Shown: positions 58,161 through 64,000 of the stretch, one piece after another
How positions within the stretch are numbered: the first letter of the stretch is position 1
Layout: the number at the start of each line of letters is the position of its first letter
Assembly (NCBI RefSeq): GCF_900582195.1
Contig: NZ_UTHA01000001.1
Location: forward strand, 913,367-977,366
DNA from: Pseudomonas viridiflava
GTDB taxonomy: Bacteria; Pseudomonadota; Gammaproteobacteria; Pseudomonadales; Pseudomonadaceae
Reading direction: 5' to 3'
DNA: 64,000 bases
The notes under the pieces: generated by a model
The model's input: the letters and a program-made list of their open reading frames with translations, nothing else
Database searches by the model: none
Told to the model about the DNA's origin: nothing
Position numbers and translations under genes: made by a program

Positions 58161-59630
58161 ATGGTTCCCGTAATCGCCCTGGTGGGCCGACCGAACGTCG
58201 GCAAGTCCACCTTGTTCAACCGCCTGACCAGGACTCGCGACGCCATCGTCGGCGACTTGTCCGGTCTGACCCGTGATCGCCAGTACGGTGAGGCCAAGTG
58301 GCAAGGGCGTTCCTACATTCTGGTCGACACCGGTGGTATCTCCGGTGACGAGCACGGTATGGACGAAAAAATGGCCGAGCAGTCGCTGCTGGCTATTGAA
58401 GAAGCGGATGTTGTGCTGTTCCTGGTAGATGCCAAGGCCGGTTTCACCGCCGCTGACCAGATGATCGCCGAGCACCTGCGCAAACGTAACAAGCGTTCTT
58501 TCGTGGTTGCCAACAAGGTCGACAACATCGACCCGGAAATGGCCCGCGCTGAATTCGCGCCGCTGGGCATGGGCCACGCGATCCCGATCGCCGGTGCTCA
58601 CGGCCGTGGCATCACGCAGATGCTGGAAATCGCCTTGGGCGATTTCCCGCGTGACGAAGAAGAGCCGGAAGAAGGCGAAGAAGAGATCGTTGCCGAAGGC
58701 GAGGAAGCCAAGCGCATTCCTGGCCCAAGCGAAAAAGACGGGATCAAGATCGCCATCATCGGTCGTCCGAACGTTGGCAAGTCGACCCTGGTCAACCGCA
58801 TGCTCGGTGAAGACCGGGTTATCGTCTATGACCAGCCCGGCACCACCCGCGACAGTATCTACATCCCGTTTGAACGGAATGAAGAGAAGTACACGCTGAT
58901 CGACACCGCCGGTGTGCGCAAGCGCGGCAAGATCCATGAAGAAGTCGAAAAATTCTCCGTGGTCAAAACCCTGCAGGCGATCAAAGACGCCAACGTGGTG
59001 ATCTTCGTGATGGACGCCCGCGAAGGCGTGGTCGATCACGACCTCAACCTGCTGGGTTTTGCTATCGAATCGGGTCGTGCGCTGGTCATCGCGATCAACA
59101 AGTGGGACGGCATGACGCCGAGCGAGCGCGACTACGTCAAAGTCGAGCTGCAACGTCGGCTGTTCTTCGTTGATTACGCCGACATTCACTTTATCTCGGC
59201 CCTGCACGGCACTGGCGTGGGTAACCTTTACGCGTCCGTACAGAACTCGTTCAAGTCGGCGGTCACCCGCTGGCCGACCAACCGTCTGACCCAGATCCTG
59301 GAAGACGCGGTTGGCGAGCACGCGCCACCGATGGTCAACAACCGCCGGATCAAGCTGCGTTACGCTCACCTGGGTGGTGCGAACCCGCCGATCATCGTGA
59401 TCCACGGTAACCAGATCGAAAAAGTGCCGAAGTCGTACGTGCGCTATCTGGAGAACACTTACCGCCGTGTGCTGAAGCTGGTCGGTACGCCGATCCGCAT
59501 CGAGTTCAAGGGCGGCGAGAACCCGTACGAAGGCAACAAGACCACGCTGACCGACCGCCAGGTCAACAAGAAGCGTCGCTTGATGTCGCACCACAAGAAA
59601 GCCGACAAGAAACGCCGCGACAAGAAATAA
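58161..59630 (+). CDS. der: ribosome biogenesis GTPase Der (EngA)
   Basis: A 489-residue double-GTPase needed for 50S assembly. Two P-loops, [14 protein letters not shown] near residue 9 and [15 protein letters not shown] near 200, with matching NKVD and NKWD base motifs, an acidic linker between the domains ([18 protein letters not shown]), and a C-terminal KH-like domain and Lys-rich tail. The ATG at 58161 ([12 protein letters not shown]) is chosen over 58149. Confidence 0.97.
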   Translation: MVPVIALVGRPNVGKSTLFNRLTRTRDAIVGDLSGLTRDRQYGEAKWQGRSYILVDTGGISGDEHGMDEKMAEQSLLAIEEADVVLFLVDAKAGFTAADQMIAEHLRKRNKRSFVVANKVDNIDPEMARAEFAPLGMGHAIPIAGAHGRGITQMLEIALGDFPRDEEEPEEGEEEIVAEGEEAKRIPGPSEKDGIKIAIIGRPNVGKSTLVNRMLGEDRVIVYDQPGTTRDSIYIPFERNEEKYTLIDTAGVRKRGKIHEEVEKFSVVKTLQAIKDANVVIFVMDAREGVVDHDLNLLGFAIESGRALVIAINKWDGMTPSERDYVKVELQRRLFFVDYADIHFISALHGTGVGNLYASVQNSFKSAVTRWPTNRLTQILEDAVGEHAPPMVNNRRIKLRYAHLGGANPPIIVIHGNQIEKVPKSYVRYLENTYRRVLKLVGTPIRIEFKGGENPYEGNKTTLTDRQVNKKRRLMSHHKKADKKRRDKK

Positions 59631-59644
59631 GGTCGCTGGCTGTT

Positions 59645-59754
59645 GATCGTTCCCATGCTCCGCGTGGGAATGTATCCCGTGACGCTCTGCGTCACAAAGC
59701 GGCGGACGCAGAGCGTCCAAGGCTGCATTCCCACGCAGAGCGTGGGAACGATCA
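59645..59754. repeat. second repeat family: TCGTTCCCAC-type palindromic element
   Basis: Nested inverted repeats: outer arms TCGTTCCCATGCTCCGCGTG and its near-complement CACGCAGAGCGTGGGAACGA, inner arms GTGACGCTCTGCGTCAC and a GACGCAGAGCGTC unit. It starts 15 bp after the der stop. A shorter relative lies at 61800-61830. Confidence 0.85.
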
Positions 59755-59764
59755 ATATGAGAGA

Positions 59765-59790
59765 AGGGTGCCATCCGGCGCCCTTTTTTT
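59765..59790 (+). terminator. terminator-like hairpin after der
   Basis: GGGTGCC-ATCC-GGCGCCC with a seven-T run (59766-59790). GGCGCC parts recur just downstream, so a different stem is possible. Confidence 0.7.
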
Positions 59791-59864
59791 ATGGGCGCCG
59801 GATGGGCTATCCTCGGGCTCTCCCGCGCCGTCGTCAGAGCCGGGTGTTGAGCAGGGAACCCCCG

Positions 59865-61013
59865 ATGATCACCAGCAAGCTGCCGAATGTCGGCATCACG
59901 ATTTTCACGCAGATGTCTCAGCTCGCGGCGCAGACCGGCGCGATCAACCTGTCCCAGGGTTTTCCTGATTTTGACGGCCCGCAGTCGCTGCGTGACGCAG
60001 TCGGTCGGCACATCGCCAGTGGCCACAACCAGTATTCGCCGATGACCGGTTTGCCGGCGCTGCGTGAGCAGATTGTGGCGAAAATCGCTCGCAGCTATGG
60101 CGTGCAGGTCAATGCCGACAGCGAAGTGACGGTGACGCCGGGCGCGACCCAGGCCATCTTCTGTGCGATTCAGGCGGTTATCCACAGCGGCGATGAAGTC
60201 ATCGTGTTCGACCCGTGCTACGACAGCTACGAACCGGCAACGGAGTTGGCGGGTGGTCGCTGCGTGCATGTGCAGTTGAACCCGAACGATTTCTCCATCG
60301 ATTTCGACCAGCTCGCCGCAGCCCTCAGTCCGCGTACGAAAATGATCGTCATCAACACCCCGCACAACCCGAGCGGCGCGCTGATCAGTCGTGCCGAACT
60401 CGATCAACTGGCGACGCTGATCCGCGATCGCGACATTTACCTGATCAGCGACGAAGTCTATGAACACCTGGTGTTCGACGGCGTGCCGCACGTCAGCGTG
60501 CTTGCCCATGAAGAGCTGTATCAGCGCGCCTTCGTGGTCAGCTCGTTCGGCAAGACCTATCACGTCACTGGCTGGAAGACCGGCTACGTCGTCGCACCGC
60601 CAGCGCTGACGGCCGAGCTGCGCAAGGTGCACCAGTACGTCAGTTTCTGTGGCGTCACGCCGTTGCAATATGCGCTGGCCGATTACATGGCAGAGCACCC
60701 GGAACATGTCGAAGAGCTGCCGGGTTTCTATCAGGCCAAGCGCGATCTGTTCTGCGATCTGTTGGCGCCGTCGCGCTTCACCTTCACCCGAGTCACCGGC
60801 ACTTATTTCCAACTGGTCGATTACTCGCAGATTCGCCCCGACCTGAACGATGTCGAGATGGCCCTGTGGATGACTCGCGAACACGGCGTGGCGAGTATCC
60901 CGGTGTCGGTGTTTTACCAGAATCCACCACAAGGCCAGCGCCTGGTGCGTCTGTGCTTTGCCAAACGCGAGGAGACGCTGCGTGAAGCGGCGGCGAAACT
61001 ATGCGTGATCTGA
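59865..61013 (+). CDS. PLP-dependent aminotransferase, methionine/glutamine transaminase-like (YbdL/MtnE group)
   Basis: A 382-residue class I aminotransferase. Residues 29-36 read LSQGFPDF, the PLP-binding block is SDEVYEHLVF, and Schiff-base K230 lies in SSFGKTYHVTGWKTGYV. The GFPDF N-terminus matches methionine aminotransferase YbdL and MtnE-type enzymes. The start at 59865 is preferred; the frame is open from 59643 but that part runs through the repeat. It overlaps the omega-amidase gene by 13 bp, so the pair is co-translated. Confidence 0.88.
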   Translation: MITSKLPNVGITIFTQMSQLAAQTGAINLSQGFPDFDGPQSLRDAVGRHIASGHNQYSPMTGLPALREQIVAKIARSYGVQVNADSEVTVTPGATQAIFCAIQAVIHSGDEVIVFDPCYDSYEPATELAGGRCVHVQLNPNDFSIDFDQLAAALSPRTKMIVINTPHNPSGALISRAELDQLATLIRDRDIYLISDEVYEHLVFDGVPHVSVLAHEELYQRAFVVSSFGKTYHVTGWKTGYVVAPPALTAELRKVHQYVSFCGVTPLQYALADYMAEHPEHVEELPGFYQAKRDLFCDLLAPSRFTFTRVTGTYFQLVDYSQIRPDLNDVEMALWMTREHGVASIPVSVFYQNPPQGQRLVRLCFAKREETLREAAAKLCVI

Positions 61014-61792
61014 GTGCGTTGCCCGATCTCAATCTGGCGCTGATCCAGACCAGCCTGGCCTGGCATGACCGCCAGGCCAATCTTGAACATTTCGAGGTGT
61101 TGCTGGAGCAGGCGCGGGGGGCGGATCTGATCATCCTGCCGGAAATGTTCACCACCGGATTCTCCATGGAGTCCGAAACCCTTGCCGAAGCCGAGAACGG
61201 CCCGACCAGCAAGTGGCTGCGGGTTCAGGCGGCGAAGCTTGATGCCGTGATCACCGGCAGTGTGATCATTCAGGCCGCCGACGGCAGCCATCGCAATCGC
61301 CTGTTGTGGGCGCGCCCGGACGGTGAAGTGCTGCACTACGACAAGCGTCACCTGTTCCGCATGGCCGGTGAGCACAACCACTACACCCCCGGCGAACGTC
61401 AGGTGCAGTTCGAACTCAAGGGCTGGCGTGTGCGTCCGCTGATTTGTTACGACCTGCGCTTTCCGGTGTGGAGTCGTGATTCGCAGGATACGGATCTGCT
61501 GCTGTACACCGCCAATTGGCCGGGTGCGCGGCGTTTGCACTGGAATCGCCTGTTGCCGGCGCGTGCGATCGAAAACCTTTGTTATGTGGCGGCGGTGAAC
61601 CGCGTTGGCACTGATGGCAGGGGCTTCGCTTATACCGGTGACAGTCAGGTGCTGGATTTCCAGGGTGAAACCCTGCTGGCAGCGGGGGAGGCGGACGGGG
61701 TGTTCAAGGTCGTGCTGGAGGCCGCGCCATTGGCGGCCTATCGCGAGCGCTTCCCGGCGAATCTGGATGCCGACACCTTCGAGTTCACCTGA
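61001..61792 (+). CDS. nitrilase-family amidohydrolase, omega-amidase (YafV/Nit2) type
   Basis: A 263-residue enzyme with the nitrilase triad E48 (LILPEMF), K115 (YDKRHLF) and C149 (LICYDLRF). YafV/Nit2 hydrolyse 2-oxoglutaramate and 2-oxosuccinamate, the products of glutamine/asparagine transaminases. Overlap with the upstream transaminase gene (59865) supports a joint glutamine-transaminase / omega-amidase pathway, perhaps for 2-keto-4-methylthiobutyrate in methionine salvage. Confidence 0.88.
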   Translation: MRDLSALPDLNLALIQTSLAWHDRQANLEHFEVLLEQARGADLIILPEMFTTGFSMESETLAEAENGPTSKWLRVQAAKLDAVITGSVIIQAADGSHRNRLLWARPDGEVLHYDKRHLFRMAGEHNHYTPGERQVQFELKGWRVRPLICYDLRFPVWSRDSQDTDLLLYTANWPGARRLHWNRLLPARAIENLCYVAAVNRVGTDGRGFAYTGDSQVLDFQGETLLAAGEADGVFKVVLEAAPLAAYRERFPANLDADTFEFT

Positions 61793-61799
61793 GGTAACT

Positions 61800-61830
61800 G
61801 ATCGTTCCCACGCTCTGCGTGGGAACGATC
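61800..61830. repeat. short copy of the TCGTTCCCAC-type palindrome
   Basis: A perfect inverted repeat, GATCGTTCCCACG-CTCTG-CGTGGGAACGATC, 8 bp past the omega-amidase stop. It is the same arm sequence as the outer arms of the 59645 element, without the inner units. Confidence 0.85.
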
Positions 61831-61836
61831 GCAGAC

Positions 61837-61872
61837 AAAAAAGGCCCCGGCGTTCAAACGCCGGGGCCTTTT
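61837..61872. terminator. bidirectional terminator between the omega-amidase gene and leuA
   Basis: AAAAAAGGCCCCGGCGTT, short loop, then AACGCCGGGGCCTTTT, located between the convergent genes with A and T runs on the two sides. Confidence 0.93.
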
Positions 61873-61889
61873 GCATTTCAGCGAAGGGC

Positions 61890-63569
61890 TTACGCCGCTT
61901 TCGCCTCAGGCTGGCTCAGCGAGCGGTTCAGCGCGCTGAACAGGGCCTTGAAGCTGGCCGTGGTGATGTTTTCATCGATGCCCACGCCGTGCACCGCACG
62001 CTCGCCATTCACGCGCAGCTCGATGTACGCCGCTGCTTTGGCGTTGGTGCCCGCGCCGATCGCGTGTTCGTTGTAGTCCATGATTTCCACCGGAATCGGC
62101 AGGCCGGCGACCAGGGCTTCCAGCGCACCGTTGCCCTTGCCGCGCCAGTGCAGGTTGGTTTCGCCCTGACCTTTGCTCGCCACTTCCACTTCGACGGCGC
62201 TGTTGCCGTTTTCTTCCTGCAGGCGATGGCTGACCAACGCGTACGGGGTGTTGGCTTGCAGGTATTCGCTGATCAACAGCGAGTGGATCTGCTTGGCGGT
62301 CATCTCCAGGCCCAGTCGATCGGTTTCACGCTGCACCACCTGGCTGAATTCGATCTGCATGCGACGTGGCAGGCTGATGCCGTATTCCTGCTCGAGCAAG
62401 TAAGCGATACCGCCCTTGCCCGACTGGCTGTTGACGCGAATCACCGCCTCGTAGCTGCGGCCAATGTCGGCCGGGTCGATCGGCAAGTACGGCACTTCCC
62501 ACAGGGTGTCCGGTTTCTGCTGGGCGAAGCCCTTGCGGATCGCATCCTGGTGCGAGCCGGAGAACGCGGTGTGCACCAGGTCGCCCACATACGGGTGACG
62601 CGGGTGCACCTGGATCTGATTGCACTCTTCGACGACTTTGCGCACGCCGTCGATGTCGGAGAAGTCCAGCTCAGGATCGACACCTTGGGTGTACATGTTC
62701 AGCGCCACGGTAACGAGGTCGACGTTCCCGGTACGCTCGCCGTTGCCGAACAGGCAGCCTTCGACGCGATCGGCGCCAGCCATAAGGCCCAGTTCGGTAG
62801 CGGCAACGCCAGTGCCACGGTCGTTGTGGGTGTGCAGGCTGATGATCACGCTGTCACGACGGTTGATGTTGCGACCGAACCACTCGATCTGGTCGGCGTA
62901 GACGTTCGGGGTCGCGCACTCAACGGTGGCGGGCAGGTTGAGGATCATCTTGTGCTCAGGCGTCGGGTTCCACACCTCGATCACCGCATCACAGACTTCC
63001 TTGGCAAATTCCAGCTCGGTGGCGCTGAAGGTTTCCGGCGAGTATTCGAACGTCCACTCGGTGTCCGGCTGCATGGCCGCGTATTTGACGAACAGCTTGG
63101 CCGCGTTGACGGCAATGGCCTTGATGCCGTCCTTGTCCTGGTTGAAGACGATGCGACGGAAAGACGGCGAAGTGGCGTTGTACAGGTGGACGATGGCTTT
63201 CTTCGCGCCGCGCAGGGATTCGAAGGTGCGCTCGATCAGGTCTTCACGGCCCTGGGTCAGCACCTGGATGGTGGTGTCGTCCGGGATGTGGCCTTCTTCG
63301 ATCAGGGTACGCACGAAGTCGAAGTCGGTTTGCGAAGCGGCCGGGAACGACGCTTCGATTTCCTTCACGCCGACTTGCACGAGGGTTTTCCAGAAGCGCA
63401 GCTTCTTCGCCGCGTCCATCGGTTCGATCAGCGACTGGTTGCCGTCACGCAGATCGGAGCTGCACCAGATCGGCGCGGCGTCGATGGTTTTCGACGGCCA
63501 GGTGCGATCCGGCAGGTTGATGACAGGAAACGCGCGGTATTTCGAAGACGGATCTTTGAGCATGCTCAT
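61890..63569 (-). CDS. leuA: 2-isopropylmalate synthase
   Basis: A 559-residue long-form enzyme, first committed step of leucine synthesis. N-terminal TIM barrel with the metal motif [11 protein letters not shown] (about 37-47), then the C-terminal LeuA dimerisation/regulatory domain ([20 protein letters not shown]). The start at 63569 ([11 protein letters not shown]) has AAGGAA upstream; the extended frame to 63689 is not credible. Leucine feedback inhibition is expected from the regulatory domain. Confidence 0.96.
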   Translation of the reverse strand: MSMLKDPSSKYRAFPVINLPDRTWPSKTIDAAPIWCSSDLRDGNQSLIEPMDAAKKLRFWKTLVQVGVKEIEASFPAASQTDFDFVRTLIEEGHIPDDTTIQVLTQGREDLIERTFESLRGAKKAIVHLYNATSPSFRRIVFNQDKDGIKAIAVNAAKLFVKYAAMQPDTEWTFEYSPETFSATELEFAKEVCDAVIEVWNPTPEHKMILNLPATVECATPNVYADQIEWFGRNINRRDSVIISLHTHNDRGTGVAATELGLMAGADRVEGCLFGNGERTGNVDLVTVALNMYTQGVDPELDFSDIDGVRKVVEECNQIQVHPRHPYVGDLVHTAFSGSHQDAIRKGFAQQKPDTLWEVPYLPIDPADIGRSYEAVIRVNSQSGKGGIAYLLEQEYGISLPRRMQIEFSQVVQRETDRLGLEMTAKQIHSLLISEYLQANTPYALVSHRLQEENGNSAVEVEVASKGQGETNLHWRGKGNGALEALVAGLPIPVEIMDYNEHAIGAGTNAKAAAYIELRVNGERAVHGVGIDENITTASFKALFSALNRSLSQPEAKAA

Positions 63570-63928
63570 CGGGAAATTCCTTATTGTCTGGGCCGAAAAG
63601 AGGCGGCCTGCCGGTGTTACGAATGTTCTGGGGACAGCGTGGGACGAGGTGCCGCGATTCAGCCTGGCAGTCGTGCGCTGACGAGGCACAGGCTGCGGTG
63701 CTGGCGAAGCTGAATGAGGGTGTGAGAGGTTTTCATGCCTTCAACCCTAACCGCGGGGGGAGAGGATGGCAAGCAGTCGAAAAAAATTGAGAGGAATACT
63801 CGGAAAGAGGGTTTTTGCGCGATTTTATTGTGCTGGAGATCGATGATCGTTGTGATATTTGCGCGAGGTTTGAATGGGGCGCAATCGAGAGCTCTGGGGA
63901 TTCGGCAGATGTGAGTGCTGTTCGGGCC
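63570..63928 (-). promoter_or_regulatory. leuA upstream region with a possible leader peptide
   Basis: About 360 bp without a clear gene. On the minus strand a 25-codon frame (63659-63736) begins [20 protein letters not shown] and ends RLPG. It holds five Leu codons, and 63570-63658 follows as a spacer. There is no strong terminator hairpin, so attenuation is only a possibility. 63740-63920 holds no gene on either strand. Confidence 0.35.
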
Positions 63929-64000
63929 CCTTCGCGAGCAAGCTCGCTCCCACACGGATTGTGTTGTGAACGCAATCCAATGTGGGAGCGAGCTTGCTCG
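63929..64000. repeat. REP doublet 7 (cut by the window end)
   Basis: An inverted pair of REP units (TTCGCGAGCAAGCTCGCTCC then GTGGGAGCGAGCTTGCTCG), the second incomplete at the edge. Confidence 0.9.

Overview
The window is about 64 kb of a Pseudomonas chromosome, most like the P. fluorescens group. Grounds for this are the gene orders iscRSUA-hscBA-fdx-iscX-ndk-rlmN-pilW-rodZ-ispG-hisS-yfgM-bamB-der and queA-tgt-yajC-secDF, the Pseudomonas-type norR/hmp pair, a DUF6124 gene, and many REP doublets of the type GCGAGCAAGCTCGCTCCCACA in the spacers. Base composition is GC-rich and coding density is high. There is no phage, transposase, integrase or CRISPR array.

Layout. 0-7 kb: a small exported protein, then a minus-strand operon for a two-gene RND efflux pump (adaptor plus pump, no outer-membrane channel) and its own response regulator and sensor kinase. 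7-14 kb: accessory ground with a Pseudomonas intergenic repeat, a structured leader in front of a DUF6124 gene, a fimbrillin-like protein, an Aer-like PAS chemoreceptor, a YkgJ-type cysteine-cluster protein, a small exported protein, and a cheV-GNAT acetyltransferase pair. 14-17 kb: norR divergent from hmp (nitric oxide detoxification) with three GT-N7-AC NorR sites between them. 17-23.4 kb: dsbB and the cytochrome bo3 quinol oxidase operon cyoABCDE. 23.4-35.3 kb: accessory genes, namely a stand-alone STAND/Cdc6-like AAA ATPase, a RidA-family protein, an uncharacterised coiled-coil protein, a GNAT enzyme, a LysR regulator divergent from an ArgD-like aminotransferase, a PhoD-like phosphatase, and a cluster of small membrane, periplasmic and PH-domain proteins of unknown function ending at a tRNA-Leu(CAA). 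35.5-64 kb: mostly core genes. These are queuosine synthesis and Sec translocation; a glycine-zipper lipoprotein-like protein; suhB; trmJ-cysE; the Isc iron-sulfur operon; ndk; rlmN (itself an Fe-S enzyme); pilW; rodZ; ispG (an Fe-S enzyme); hisS; yfgM; bamB; der; a methionine/glutamine-type transaminase overlapping an omega-amidase; and leuA.

The strongest structure outside genes is a family of four 146-176 bp elements, at 424, 7357, 13896 and 25490. Each is built of two terminal CCCTCTCCC/GGGAGAGGG hairpins around a spacer, and a motif in the spacer is shared by three copies. Three of the four start within 20 bp of a stop codon. A second signal is a 16-bp stem enclosing two smaller hairpins upstream of the DUF6124 gene. 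Both are repeat or RNA-level signals rather than protein systems. No obviously new multi-gene system is proven here; the best protein-level candidates are the unknown cluster at 31.2-35.3 kb and the isolated ATPase at 23.5-24.6 kb.
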